Part shown: positions 9,181 through 18,476 of the stretch, piece after piece | How positions within the stretch are numbered: the first letter of the stretch is position 1 | Layout: every line of letters starts with the position of its first letter | Source of the DNA: BJGV01 sp965205785 | Lineage (GTDB): Bacteria; Pseudomonadota; Gammaproteobacteria; Burkholderiales; Nitrosomonadaceae | NCBI GenBank assembly: GCA_965205785.1 | Contig: OZ242188.1 | Span: 806,001-870,000 of the forward strand | Length of the DNA stretch: 64,000 bases | Direction: 5' to 3' | Notes under the pieces: model-generated | What the model was told of the DNA's origin: nothing | Seen by the model: the letters and a program-made list of their open reading frames with translations, nothing else | Database searches by the model: none | Program-made: the position numbers and the translations under genes

Positions 9181-10260
9181 ATGAACAAGGTTGTGCAAGC
9201 ATTCGTCGGATTTGGACTATTTTGTATCGGTGCCACACAGGTTATGGCAAACGCACCATCCGGTACACCTCGGGTAACGCAAGAACTAGTAGCTCCACCT
9301 TTCCTGCCCAAGCATGATCAGGCGGCTAAGGGAGGACCTAAAGTAGTAGCGGTACGTTTGGTTGTCGAAGAAAAACTAATGAAGGCTGATGCAAATGCAA
9401 GCTACTGGGCATTGACATTCAATGGTTCAGTGCCTGCTCCTATGATCGTGGCACATGAAGGTGACTGGGTTGAGCTGACGCTGGTTAACCCAAAAACCAA
9501 CACAATGGCACATAATCTTGATTTCCACGCTGCAACGGGTGCACTAGGTGGTGCAGAATTAAATAAAGTAGCTCCGGGTGAAGAAGTGGTACTGACCTGG
9601 AAAGCAATCAAACCAGGCGTATTTGTTTATCACTGCGCTCCGGGTGGAACCATGATTCCTTTCCATACCATGTCCGGAATGAATGGTGCTGTTATGATTC
9701 TGCCTCGTAAAGGACTGTCAGATGCTAAAGGTAAGCCATGGCGTTATGACCGTGCCTATTACATAGGTGAACAGGATCTTTATCTACCTAAAGGTAAAGA
9801 CGGCAAATTCAAGAAATATAGCCAGCCACTCGAAGGTATGGCTGACATGCTGGAAACTTCAAAAGGACTCGTTCCAAGTCATGTCGTTTTCAACGGTACT
9901 GCCGGCGCACTAACGGGTGATAATGCACTCAAAGCAAAAGTGGGCGAGAAAGTTCTTTTCATCCACTCTCAGGCTAACCGTGATTCCCGTCCACATCTGA
10001 TTGGTGGCCATGCTGACTTGGTCTGGCAAGGTGGTTCATTCAGTGATACACCGGATACTGGCTATGAAACCTGGTTTGTTCCGGGTGGATCTGCTGTTGC
10101 TGCCGGATATCAGTTTGTGCAGCCAGGCTTATACGTTTATCTCAGTCATAACCTGATTGAAGCAGTTCTGCTCGGTGCAGCTGCTCATATGATGGTTGAT
10201 GGTAAATGGGATAACAACATCATGGAGCAATCTAAAAAGCCAGGACCTATCTCTAAATAA
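9181..10260 (+). CDS. nirK: Copper-containing nitrite reductase NirK
   Basis: NirK reduces nitrite to nitric oxide in the periplasm. The 359-residue precursor starts with a Sec signal peptide (cleavage likely after VMANA, about residue 25). Two cupredoxin domains follow with all expected ligands: type 1 copper His111, Cys152, His162, Met167; type 2 copper His116, His151, His323; catalytic Asp114 and His277 (in HLIGGHAD). I chose ATG 9181 because GGAGGG sits about 4 bases before it; an upstream in-frame ATG at 9148 would add 11 residues ahead of the signal peptide. The gene stands alone between the fad operon and a polysaccharide locus and ends at a strong terminator. Confidence 0.96.
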   Translation: MNKVVQAFVGFGLFCIGATQVMANAPSGTPRVTQELVAPPFLPKHDQAAKGGPKVVAVRLVVEEKLMKADANASYWALTFNGSVPAPMIVAHEGDWVELTLVNPKTNTMAHNLDFHAATGALGGAELNKVAPGEEVVLTWKAIKPGVFVYHCAPGGTMIPFHTMSGMNGAVMILPRKGLSDAKGKPWRYDRAYYIGEQDLYLPKGKDGKFKKYSQPLEGMADMLETSKGLVPSHVVFNGTAGALTGDNALKAKVGEKVLFIHSQANRDSRPHLIGGHADLVWQGGSFSDTPDTGYETWFVPGGSAVAAGYQFVQPGLYVYLSHNLIEAVLLGAAAHMMVDGKWDNNIMEQSKKPGPISK

Positions 10261-10284
10261 ATAGAGTCCTTGTGTCTGTATCAG

Positions 10285-10319
10285 AACGGCTTCAACCTAA
10301 CGGTTGGAGCCGTTTTTTT
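10285..10319 (+). terminator. Rho-independent terminator of nirK
   Basis: A 13-base-pair stem (AACGGCTTCAACC against GGTTGGAGCCGTT, with one G-T wobble) and a 4-base loop are followed by a run of Ts. It begins 24 bases after the nirK stop codon, which supports nirK being transcribed as a single gene. Confidence 0.9.
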
Positions 10320-10408
10320 GATATGCCGCTGATTTACATTTATGATGTGGCAAATCAAATGGGATACTGCAAATCAGGCTAGAAAATCTATTTTAAAACC
10401 CGACTAAT

Positions 10409-11446
10409 ATGTTATTCCGCCATAAAATACTAACTGCCATAAAAATGCTTGGTGGCTTCACACTAGCACAGACGTTAACCAAACAAGGACTGCAAGTACT
10501 TTGTTATCACGGTATATCACTTCAGGATGAGCATGATTTTCAGCCAAAATTATTTATGCGAGAAGATACTTTTCGAGAACGTATGGCGTATCTTGAAAAA
10601 CATGGTTTTTGTGTTCTTTCCCTTGATGAGGCTTTGGCAGGTATAGATCAGAAAACATTACCGCCAAAAGCATTGGTTATCACATTTGATGATGGCTGGC
10701 TAGGAATTGGTACAAAGGCTGCACCAATTTTAAAAAAATATAACTTTCCTTCAACCCTATATGTAACGACTAGAGATGTAACAAATAAAGTTCCTGTATT
10801 TGACGTTACGCTACGATATTTACTTTGGAAAAAGAAAAGTAAAACTTTAGATTTATGTTCTATTGGATTAGATACAGAAATAATTGACTTGAGTTCTTCG
10901 AATGAAAGGGAGCGGGCAGCCTGTCATATTTGTGAAGTTAGTAAGAAATGGAATGATATAGACAAGCAGGCCATGTTACTCAAGCTTTCGGAGATACCGG
11001 AGATACTAGACATTAACCTGAATTCAGATAAAAACGACCCTCTTTTTCGCTTGATGACCACAGAACAACTAGCACAACTTCCCTCAGACGGTATGGATTT
11101 GCAACTACATACCCACTGTCACCGCCTGCCTGTAAATGATCCTGAAGGTATCGAAAATGAAATCGTTAAAAACCGTTCGATTCTTGAAGGTATTGTTAAT
11201 GGACCGCTTCAGCACCTTTGCTATCCTAGTGGAAAGTTTCATCCTTCACAGTTTCCCTTACTACAAAAATTGGGGGTTAAAAGTGCAACTACCTGTCTTT
11301 CTGGATTTAACTATTCTGATACAGAGCGCTTTGCACTTCGTCGTTTCCTGGACGGGGAGAATATTACTCAGCTGGAATTTGAAGCAGAACTATCTGGTTT
11401 TTTGGAGCTTATGCGCAAATTTCGGCGAGTCTTTCAGGGAAGTTAA
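10409..11446 (+). CDS. Polysaccharide deacetylase (NodB-like) family protein
   Basis: The 345-residue protein has a NodB homology domain: LCYHGI near residue 32, the metal/catalytic motif TFDDGW (about 92-97), then LHTHCH and LCYPSG in the C-terminal half. Such carbohydrate esterases remove N-acetyl or other acyl groups from polysaccharides. No signal peptide is evident, so it may act on intracellular or lipid-linked glycans. A charged insertion of about 100 residues separates the two catalytic halves. It lies next to exosortase-A-type polysaccharide genes on the other strand, which suggests a role in exopolysaccharide or a surface glycan. The exact substrate is unknown. Confidence 0.85.
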   Translation: MLFRHKILTAIKMLGGFTLAQTLTKQGLQVLCYHGISLQDEHDFQPKLFMREDTFRERMAYLEKHGFCVLSLDEALAGIDQKTLPPKALVITFDDGWLGIGTKAAPILKKYNFPSTLYVTTRDVTNKVPVFDVTLRYLLWKKKSKTLDLCSIGLDTEIIDLSSSNERERAACHICEVSKKWNDIDKQAMLLKLSEIPEILDINLNSDKNDPLFRLMTTEQLAQLPSDGMDLQLHTHCHRLPVNDPEGIENEIVKNRSILEGIVNGPLQHLCYPSGKFHPSQFPLLQKLGVKSATTCLSGFNYSDTERFALRRFLDGENITQLEFEAELSGFLELMRKFRRVFQGS

Positions 11447-11540
11447 CAGTGATAAAACACAAAATAATTTATGCCATTAACACAAAACACTTTCATTTTT
11501 AGAAATTAGGTACTGGTAGTTTTTTCTATCTTATAGAAAG

Positions 11541-12069
11541 CTATCCCTGTGAATCTTGATCGGCACTTACATCTATTTCTTCATCACTTCTCTCCTCCAA
11601 AATACCATCCCACTTTCCTACTTTTTTTAGCCTGTTTCTAAGTCCGGGCAGCGGAAAGCCCAATTCATATGCTTTCTTTGCATAAGTCACGGATTTTTCA
11701 TAATTCTTTTTCTTTAGATACAACAGTCCGATATTATAGTTAATATTGGCATTTTCCGGCTGTAACCTGACTGCCTCCTGATATTGCACTAGAGCATCCT
11801 CTGCCCTCCCTTTTAATTTCAGGAAATCGCACCAAAGTATAAGTAATGTCATCGCCAAGAAAAGCATCTTCACCACGTATCAGATTCCTAATATTTTGGG
11901 TGAAATGCTGGCTTTCTACAATTTCCAAGTTTTCTTTTGAAGCTGTTCTATAGTCAAAAGGACCGAACTGGTCCCAGGCATCCAGCTCACCACAGAAAGT
12001 TTTTGCCGCCTGAAGGTTTGTTGTAACTGCCAATAGTAATAATAGGATAATTCTAGATAGAGTTTTCAT
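11541..12069 (-). pseudogene. Broken TPR protein with internal deletion and frame change
   Basis: The N-terminal half (12069 down to about 11840) has a signal peptide and a CGELDAWDQFGPFDYR block typical of a betaproteobacterial periplasmic TPR protein. The C-terminal half (about 11850 down to 11541) continues in another frame with a TPR unit (GRAEDALVQYQEAVRLQPEN) and the usual AYELGFPLPGLRN ending. From memory of the family, some tens of residues of TPR between the halves are missing, so a deletion with frameshift near 11840-11850 is the simplest explanation. The two frames overlap at 11740-11876, so neither alone gives a normal protein. It flanks the decaying polysaccharide locus. Confidence 0.7.
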
Positions 12070-12125
12070 AGCATCCCGCTTTAAGTAGGCCAATACATCT
12101 ATAATTTTTCGCTAGAATAATGCTA

Positions 12126-12149
12126 TTTTTCACAGAATTCTGTGAAAAA
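12126..12149. repeat. Perfect 24-bp palindrome between TPR remnant and glycosyltransferase
   Basis: Two 12-base arms (TTTTTCACAGAA / TTCTGTGAAAAA) meet at an AATT centre. There is no T-tract beyond the palindrome on either strand, so it is not a textbook terminator. A cruciform, operator or weak transcription end are all possible. Confidence 0.6.
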
Positions 12150-12205
12150 ATCACAATATTACTTATTTTTTGTAATTAAATCACAAGATTACTTATCATT
12201 TGTAA
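12149..12205. repeat. Two 27-bp direct repeats, 30-bp period
   Basis: Copy one is at 12149-12175 and copy two at 12179-12205, with 24 of 27 bases identical. Each has the form AATCACAA-ATTACTTAT-TTTGTAA. They adjoin the 24-bp palindrome in the 159-base gap between the glycosyltransferase and the TPR remnant. The iteron-like arrangement could be a protein-binding array upstream of the TPR gene. Confidence 0.6.
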
Positions 12206-12252
12206 CTCATAGAGAAATTTCAATAAGCCTATGACTACAGGAATAAAAATAC

Positions 12253-13500
12253 TTATTTTGCTCCAGCTACACCATCAAAAATAGCCGCCAACTCTTTGGA
12301 TCTAGATTTTCGGGAGTTTGTCATTACTTTTTTTATTGATACAACAGGCGCGTTATTCTCTTTCACCATTGTCATAAAATGAATTAATTTTTGCATAATA
12401 TGATCCTTCGAATCCAGTGGAGCTATTGTGTCAATTCCTAATTTTTTTAATGCTATAGCAGTGTCCCCAATCGGATCAGTTAATGCTAGGATCGGACGAC
12501 GAGCGCGCAGACATTCATATAGTTTTGCCGGTATTTGATTATTACAATTGGATGCCTGAAGAATTAACAATCCATCTGCCGCTAACATTTCTGACAAGGC
12601 TGCCTGATAAGATACAGGTGGAGCTAAAAAAACAATCTCGCCGATACCGTACTGATTAATAAGCTCTAAAAGATAGCTATCGTGTGCTGTAGCTCGCAGG
12701 ATTATTTTAAGACTGGCAGGAGATATCAAACCTTGTTGAGAAAGATCCGCTAAAGCTCCAAAGAATGGAATGGGATCACGCTCAGAAGGATAAATAATCC
12801 CACTATGTACCAAAACTAATTGTTTGTTCTGATCCTGCTTTTCCCTAATCGCTGCTTCAGCTGTTGCAAAACTTTCTTCATCGAATCCGTTTTCAATCAG
12901 ACAAAACCGCGAAGCAGGAATTTGTGGAAACCTTTTCTCAAAATCTTTAATCGCCCCTGGCGTAGTAACAATTATCTGAGAGGATCGGTTGATAGCCTTT
13001 CTTTCAATCCATAAATGTGTACGACGGGTAAGTGGATCAAATGGATAAACCTCATCAACCATTGGATCTCTAAAGTCTGATATCCAGGGAATTCCTGTTA
13101 AACGACTAAGGCTATGACCAATTAGATGCGCTGTTGCAATTGGATAAGTGGACCAGATAATATCCGGCCTATATTTCTTAATCAAAAATAAGCCTAAAGG
13201 AACTGCGCCAAGCCACCAGGAAGCCCAACGATCTGGTAATGACAAAAATCCTGGATAACGTCCTTTAAACGACAAATGCCTGGAAGTATCCAAAGCAAAT
13301 GCTCTATAAGATATCTGTTTTGAAATTTCGCTAAGCTGATCGTTTCCTATTCTTTGGTAGGCCCTTTGATGCGCTGTTAAAACTATAGGATCCCAGCCAA
13401 ATTCTGGCAAATATTTAGAAAATTTTAGCGTACGCTGAATTCCGCTACTTCCACGTAAGGGTGGATAGTGAAACGCAATCATCAAAACCCGCTTTACCAT
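12253..13500 (-). CDS. Glycosyltransferase, GT4-like (group 1)
   Basis: The 415-residue protein probably transfers a sugar onto a growing polysaccharide. It begins VKRVLMIAFHYPPLRGSSGIQR, typical of GT4 transferases, with two Rossmann-like halves and the donor-site region around LYECLRARRPILAL in the C-terminal half. I place the start at ATG 13500, which overlaps the stop of the upstream hydrolase gene by seven bases, so translation is likely coupled. Longer in-frame starts lack a ribosome site and run into that gene. It is the last gene of the minus-strand polysaccharide cluster. The donor sugar cannot be inferred. Confidence 0.85.
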   Translation of the reverse strand: MVKRVLMIAFHYPPLRGSSGIQRTLKFSKYLPEFGWDPIVLTAHQRAYQRIGNDQLSEISKQISYRAFALDTSRHLSFKGRYPGFLSLPDRWASWWLGAVPLGLFLIKKYRPDIIWSTYPIATAHLIGHSLSRLTGIPWISDFRDPMVDEVYPFDPLTRRTHLWIERKAINRSSQIIVTTPGAIKDFEKRFPQIPASRFCLIENGFDEESFATAEAAIREKQDQNKQLVLVHSGIIYPSERDPIPFFGALADLSQQGLISPASLKIILRATAHDSYLLELINQYGIGEIVFLAPPVSYQAALSEMLAADGLLILQASNCNNQIPAKLYECLRARRPILALTDPIGDTAIALKKLGIDTIAPLDSKDHIMQKLIHFMTMVKENNAPVVSIKKVMTNSRKSRSKELAAIFDGVAGAK

Positions 13501-14348
13501 GATTGAACCCACTCTCTTGTCCAGGTGGAAATCTGGTCTCGCCATTTTTTTTGGGAAAATGTATGATCAGCTTCAGGAATATTAGAATGCTTAACATTAG
13601 AGGATTTTAATAATTTCTGCCATGCTGGAGAAGCTTTCACTAAATCTGTAAACTCCCTGGCCGTAATATCATTGCCACTTGTAATAAATAGTACTTTACC
13701 TTCAAAACGTGTAAGCCCTTCCATCATCCTTTTTGGAAGTAAACTAGAACTACAAGTCTCATTTGTGACTTTTTCATTTCTACTTAACAAAGTAGTACTG
13801 ACATTCCTTGAGAAGGATTGAACCGACTTTATAATATTGAAATTCCCTCGTAGGATTTTATTCCAAAACTCTGGTTCAAAAAAACGATCAAGATAATAAT
13901 GTTTTAGTCGAGCTTTGGCGATACCCTCATCTGTCCTTACCCAGGGATTTAGCAACACCAGGCCAGTCACACGCCGGTCCTGATGCGCATAGAAAAGCGC
14001 GGCTGAAGCTGCATCACATAATCCCCAAATCACCAGCTCTTTCAGAGAATGAACTTTCTCAAAAAACTGATCAATTGCACAATATAGATCGTCCTATATC
14101 TCCTCAAAATTTCTGGCATCTCCTTCGCTATCTCCCATACCTCTGTAGTCAAACCGCATTACCGGCACACCATGGGCTGCAAGATCTCGAGCAAGTAACG
14201 TAAATTGCCGATGGCTTCCTACCCGATACTGTGGTCCACCCACAACTATCAAAACTCCCCGAGAAATAGCTTCGCTAGGCAAACTGGAAACTCCATAAAG
14301 CCAGGACCCCTGACAGGAAAAACTAAAAACATGCTCTTGTATATCCAT
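13494..14348 (-). pseudogene. Exosortase A-associated hydrolase 1, interrupted by an in-frame TAG
   Basis: This alpha/beta-hydrolase belongs to the hydrolase-1 family that accompanies exosortase-A (EpsH) polysaccharide loci. The N-terminal part reads GVLIVVGGPQYRVGSHRQF and FDYRGMGDSEG. The C-terminal part, in the same frame, has the nucleophile elbow WGLCDAAS and VLLNPWVRT. A single TAG at 14096-14094 (codon 85) separates them, and reading through it keeps the family alignment without a gap. So this is a point nonsense mutation, a sequencing error or a readthrough stop, not a frameshift. A GTG at 14033 could restart the second half. The gene starts 5 bases after hydrolase 2. Confidence 0.82.
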
Positions 14349-14353
14349 GATTG

Positions 14354-15199
14354 TTATCTAGTCAAAATTTCTGCAGTAGCTGAGACAAGCCCAGGACATT
14401 CTGAAATCTCCTGAGTTGCCCAGAAAGGTGTACAGGGGACAAGGTGTACATTAAGGTTACCATCTTTTTCCTTCTCCCATTCCTTAACAACCTTTGTGCT
14501 TGCGGGTGACATAGCGCGACTCGAATCTGAAACAATTTCAAACCAATCAAAAAGAACTTCAGATACTCTAAGATTTATTGCTCTTAAATTTTCAATTACA
14601 CTCGTAAGCTCGTAGGTAAGTTCATAGCCAGCTACTTCGATCTGCTCACCAGCAGCAAGTAAACTTCGTAAAGCCTTTGTTCCAGAGTTTTTCTCATTCG
14701 TACTACCAAGCATTTCATTGGCCACTCTTAATCGTAAAAACTGAGTTAAAAATAGTTCGCCATTAATTACCGGTTGCCATAAAATAATCCGCTCGAATTT
14801 TTTTTTGGAGCCACGGGCAAAGTCTAGCGCAAGTAATGCGCCTAGACGTAACCCCCAAAGACTAATTGGCGCAGTAATACGTTTTTCAAGCCAATTTCTT
14901 GCTACTTCTAAGTTTTGTTTCCAGATATCCCAACGTGCATTTACAAATTCTCCCTGACTATCCCCACAACCAAACAGGTCAATTTGTAATACGCCAAATC
15001 CCATTGAGGCAAATGCTCTTGCTTGCAAAGCAACCATATGCCTCGATTTATTCATTTCTTCACCAAAGGGATGAACATAGATGAATCCGCCGAGACATTT
15101 TTTATCTGGATGGGGAGTATGGTAAAGGCAAAATCAATCACCAAATTCAGTGTTCAGGAAAAAAGGTTCTGCAGGGGAGGTACTGGGGAAATTCTTCAT
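14354..15199 (-). pseudogene. Exosortase A-associated hydrolase 2, interrupted by an in-frame TGA
   Basis: The ATG at 15199 overlaps the stop of the acyl carrier protein gene as ATGA, the normal start for this gene. Codon 22 is TGA (15136-15134). It sits directly before FCLYH, where the family as I recall it has an arginine, so CGA to TGA is a likely mutation. Beyond it the frame stays open through FIYVHPFGEEMNKSRHM, the LQIDLFGCGDSQGEF block and WGLRLGA with the nucleophile region. Without the stop it would be 281 residues. The part from Met at 15055 could be made alone but would lack the first strand of the hydrolase fold. Family recognition is strong; whether the gene works is doubtful. 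Confidence 0.82.
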
Positions 15200-15447
15200 T
15201 CAGCCAGTTTCTGCTCAACAAAGCTAGCAAGGCTACCAAGAGTTTCAAATGTTTTAGCACTAATTTCATCATCATCCACCGTAATACCAAAGCTTTCTTC
15301 CAAAGCTGTGATTACATTTACAACCGCCATCGAATCTAATTCTGGAATACTTCCCAGTAAACCTGAGTCCGCGTTAAGGGAACTTTTTCGCTCCCCAAGA
15401 CTAAGCACATCAGATAAAATTTCTCGAACTTCATCAAGGTTCTGCAT
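15196..15447 (-). CDS. Acyl carrier protein of the exosortase/polysaccharide locus
   Basis: The 83-residue protein has the acyl carrier fold with the phosphopantetheine-attachment motif ELDSMAV, Ser39 being the modified residue. Acyl carriers of this type accompany exosortase-A loci together with hydrolases 1 and 2; their exact partner reaction is not established. The stop codon overlaps the hydrolase-2 start (ATGA), so the genes form one transcription unit. The protein itself looks intact. It is too distant from housekeeping AcpP, and in the wrong context, to be the fatty-acid synthase carrier. Confidence 0.88.
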   Translation of the reverse strand: MQNLDEVREILSDVLSLGERKSSLNADSGLLGSIPELDSMAVVNVITALEESFGITVDDDEISAKTFETLGSLASFVEQKLAE

Positions 15448-15572
15448 AACTACTCCGTTGTTATTTTAATTTGAATGGTGAAATACTAGTTTCCAATATA
15501 ACGCACCCAAGAGAATGATATTTTCCCTGCTCATTTTGTTAATAAATATCGTTCCATAATCTAGCCGCCACT

Positions 15573-16769
15573 TCACTTACTGGTAATCTTATCTGATAAA
15601 ATAATTTCTTTTATTTCCTTTATCATCCAGTCCAATTCTGCCGCTGTCAATTCCTGATGACAAGGAAACTGAAAAACTCTTTTTGAAAGGCTGGCACTTA
15701 CAGAACAAATATTTACATCCATGCCCTTCCACAAAAATTCTCCAAAACGTATCACTGGTACGCCATGATTTTTTAAAGGTCTAAAAAATTTGTCCGGTTC
15801 CTCTACAAACAAAGGAAAAACATAAGGAATAACCCCCTTAGGCAGTTTGTCAAACAAAGGGCGACATCCTGGTAAACCAGATAACGATTCAAATAATATA
15901 GTATAGTTTTTACGTCTACTTACAGCGATTCTCGTTTGAGACATTTTTCTGATCAAATACTGTGAGAAAGTGGAGGAGGTTTTGTTTAGCCACTCTTCTT
16001 CAATTTCAAACTCCTCTTCCGAAAAATTAGGCTCAAAATTTACTTTCTCAGATCGTACTCTTTTTTTTACAAGTCCCCAGATAAGCTTTTTGAAATAAAT
16101 TGGCAAATACAATAATTTATGTAGAAATCCCATTCGGCCATATTCAAACCCTCTTTCCAAAGCGTCCAGTGCGGCTTTCACTTCAAAAGTCACCCCAGCA
16201 GATTTTAAATGCAGTGAAGTGATAGGATGATGCGAAGAAACAAGACACCCTCCTTCCGATGTAGGAAAAAATTTCATAGTACTGGCAATAGCATAGTCGC
16301 CAAATGACCCTAGCGGTCTCTTATTATATTCGCCAAAAAAAGCATGGGCGCAATCTTCCAGCATCAATATATTGTGTTTATCGCAAAAATTACGCAATTT
16401 TGAAAGGTCCTGGGGAAATCCAAAATAATGTGTGATAAGAAGTAATTTTGTAGAACGGTCAAGTCGAGCCTGTATGTCATCAAGATCCACAGAGGTATCA
16501 GCATTAATCTTATAAAATACTGGGATGGCATTTGCCTGAACCACCGGCTCTACCATTGAAATACAGTGATAAGCAGGAAGCAATACTTTATCATTCTTCC
16601 CAATTTTCATTTGTTGCAATGCTAATGCAATCGCTATAGTGCCGCTGGTAACAAACTCTGCACTACCTGCATCAAGCACTGAAGGCACATGCTGATGCTT
16701 ATCACCACTGAATGAAGTAAATGATAAAACTGGCGATGTTGGAATGCAGGGCTTTGGAAAATCTACCAT
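15573..16769 (-). CDS. DegT/DnrJ/EryC1 family PLP aminotransferase
   Basis: This 398-residue protein belongs to the sugar aminotransferase family that makes amino sugars on nucleotide carriers. The nucleotide-binding start SGTIAIALAL (about 42-51), PAYHCIS, and LLEDCAHAFFGEYN (Asp139 to hold the PLP ring) are present. The Schiff-base lysine is probably Lys166 in STMKFFPTSEGG. It lies upstream of the acyl carrier and hydrolase genes on the same strand with a 125-base gap. The likely role is to supply an amino sugar for the polysaccharide. Acceptor sugar unknown. Confidence 0.83.
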   Translation of the reverse strand: MVDFPKPCIPTSPVLSFTSFSGDKHQHVPSVLDAGSAEFVTSGTIAIALALQQMKIGKNDKVLLPAYHCISMVEPVVQANAIPVFYKINADTSVDLDDIQARLDRSTKLLLITHYFGFPQDLSKLRNFCDKHNILMLEDCAHAFFGEYNKRPLGSFGDYAIASTMKFFPTSEGGCLVSSHHPITSLHLKSAGVTFEVKAALDALERGFEYGRMGFLHKLLYLPIYFKKLIWGLVKKRVRSEKVNFEPNFSEEEFEIEEEWLNKTSSTFSQYLIRKMSQTRIAVSRRKNYTILFESLSGLPGCRPLFDKLPKGVIPYVFPLFVEEPDKFFRPLKNHGVPVIRFGEFLWKGMDVNICSVSASLSKRVFQFPCHQELTAAELDWMIKEIKEIILSDKITSK

Positions 16770-16871
16770 ATATCGAGGCCAGGACTTAGCAATGAGGTAT
16801 ATTAGATACTGTTTTTGTATTACGTCATTAGGAAATAGGTACTTTAGTATTTTGTATATCTGCCTGCCTCA

Positions 16872-17060
16872 CTATTTCTGCCCGAAATAAACATAAGCTT
16901 TTTGGGGAATATTTGATTCTTTGAACCGCTTACGCTCTTCTTTATCTAATTTTTTATCCCACCAAATAGCACGTGCTTCTTTTTGTTTTTCTGCTAATTT
17001 CGGGTTCTTATTGAAAAGCTCCCGCATAAATTTAGTGTGATCAGATTCGTACATATCCAT
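16872..17060 (-). CDS. DUF3460 family small protein
   Basis: The 62-residue protein matches the betaproteobacterial DUF3460 pattern: MYESDHTKFMREL at the start, RAIWWDKKLD in the middle and PQKAYVYF at the end. The function is unknown. Met at 17060 or Met at 17054 may be the start; homologues usually begin at the second. It is Lys- and Glu-rich and soluble. It stands alone between the aminotransferase and a methyltransferase on the other strand. I am confident of the family, not of the role. Confidence 0.82.
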   Translation of the reverse strand: MDMYESDHTKFMRELFNKNPKLAEKQKEARAIWWDKKLDKEERKRFKESNIPQKAYVYFGQK

Positions 17061-17263
17061 GATTCATTTTCACATTATTATAAAAAAAGAAAACTTTAAC
17101 ATAATTAAAGAAATCATCGTAGAAGTTCTCGAAAAGTATGTTTGCATAATAATCTCTGGTAATACCCTCGCACATCTCTCTGACTAAGCCTTTTCTTTTT
17201 GTTCCCCGGTCCTTATAGTGTTTGCACTTTCAATAAAAATACTATTTCTAAATAAGGAAACTA

Positions 17264-17998
17264 ATGTCAGATTCCATGTTTATAAATTTCCTTCGACAGC
17301 TTTATCATAAGCTGCCGACACCGCCGTCTACTAACTTCATGTTCAAGGAATTTGAGCACAGCCCATACGAATTCCTACAGGATAATGCAATAATTTACGA
17401 TATCGGCTCAAAAGATATTGTGGATGGAGAATATGCGTTTGGAAAACCTCCTGATAATTCACAGATTATTTGTGTAGACATAGAAGATGGTCCCGGAGTC
17501 GATATCGTAGCTGATGCGCATGAACTTTCTATGGTAAAGGATAACTCAGCTGACTGTGTTGTCTGTGTCAGTGTACTTATTCATTTACACTATCCTCATA
17601 AAGTTATGAAAGAAATACAACGGATACTTCGTCCGGGAGGAATTATATATGTTAGCGTACCGTTCATATTTCCATTTAGCTCAGATCCATACGACTGTTA
17701 CAGATTCACTTCCGACGGACTTAAGATAATATGCGAAGATTTTGAATGTATTGAAAATGGATTCAATCGCGGATCTGCCTCATGCATGTGTCATTTATTA
17801 GTACATTTCTGTGCAATGATTTTTTCATTCAACAACAAGGTTATTTACGGTATCAATGTAGATTTGTTCAAATGGCTACTTTTTTGGATAAAATATCTGG
17901 ATATTATTCTTGGAAAATATCAGATGGCTAATGTAATCCATGCTGGTTCTTATTTCCTGGGCAAAAAGCCGGAACTATCTGAGAAACCAAGAAAATAA
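17264..17998 (+). CDS. SAM-dependent methyltransferase, class I
   Basis: The 244-residue protein has a Rossmann-type methyltransferase core: motif I region YDIGSKDI (about 44-51), an acidic residue after strand 2 in ICVDIEDG, ADAHELSM, then CVVCVSVLIHLHYPHKVMKEIQRILRPGG, the usual Methyltransf_11 motif. The C-terminal 60 residues are hydrophobic and could touch the membrane. Methyltransferases of this kind often modify sugars or lipids, and it lies beside the polysaccharide locus. AAGGAAA precedes the ATG. The substrate is unknown. Confidence 0.82.
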   Translation: MSDSMFINFLRQLYHKLPTPPSTNFMFKEFEHSPYEFLQDNAIIYDIGSKDIVDGEYAFGKPPDNSQIICVDIEDGPGVDIVADAHELSMVKDNSADCVVCVSVLIHLHYPHKVMKEIQRILRPGGIIYVSVPFIFPFSSDPYDCYRFTSDGLKIICEDFECIENGFNRGSASCMCHLLVHFCAMIFSFNNKVIYGINVDLFKWLLFWIKYLDIILGKYQMANVIHAGSYFLGKKPELSEKPRK

Positions 17999-18170
17999 TT
18001 TTTGTTGGCTAAAAAATTATTTTCTTATAATCGTTTACTTAGATTCAATCGTTTATATATCAACAGACACGTTCATATGATAAAATTAACGTGAATCGTA
18101 AGTCTGTAAAAATCAACAAACAATCCATATAACCCATTGAATTATTAATTATTTAAGCTCGCCCATAAAA

Positions 18171-18476
18171 ATGAAAACAGTATCTTTAATGTTAACTACA
18201 TATATTTTTATTGCTTTAGTCGGCTGCTCAAAAACTGATAATTACACGCCACCCGACACTATTAGTGGGGAAGAAATATTCAGTCTTAACTGTACTAAAT
18301 GCCATAAACCTGGAATTGGTGCTGTTATGCAACTTAGTGCAGATAAAACAAGTAAAGAAGCTATTATAAAAAAAATACAATCCGGTGGTACAACTATGCC
18401 TGCCTTCCCAAATATAAAGGGTAAACCAGCGGAACGACTAGCTAAATATATATTAGAAAACAGTAAACCTAAGTAA
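18171..18476 (+). CDS. Small lipoprotein cytochrome c (class I, c5-like)
   Basis: The 101-residue precursor has a lipoprotein signal with a lipobox cysteine at Cys19 (LVGC), so the mature protein is likely anchored facing the periplasm. The haem site is CTKCH (Cys41, Cys44, His45), and Met76 in TTMPAFP is the probable sixth ligand. The fold ends with KPAERLAKYI, typical of short c-type cytochromes. It probably shuttles electrons in the periplasm; NirK 8 kb away is one possible partner, but nothing here links them directly. The flanking 170-200 base gaps show no clear operon partner. Confidence 0.85.
   Translation: MKTVSLMLTTYIFIALVGCSKTDNYTPPDTISGEEIFSLNCTKCHKPGIGAVMQLSADKTSKEAIIKKIQSGGTTMPAFPNIKGKPAERLAKYILENSKPK

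Noticed and set aside
12126..12149. Palindrome as a rho-independent terminator of the polysaccharide cluster
   Set aside because: The T-runs are inside the stem, and no T-run follows the hairpin on either strand.
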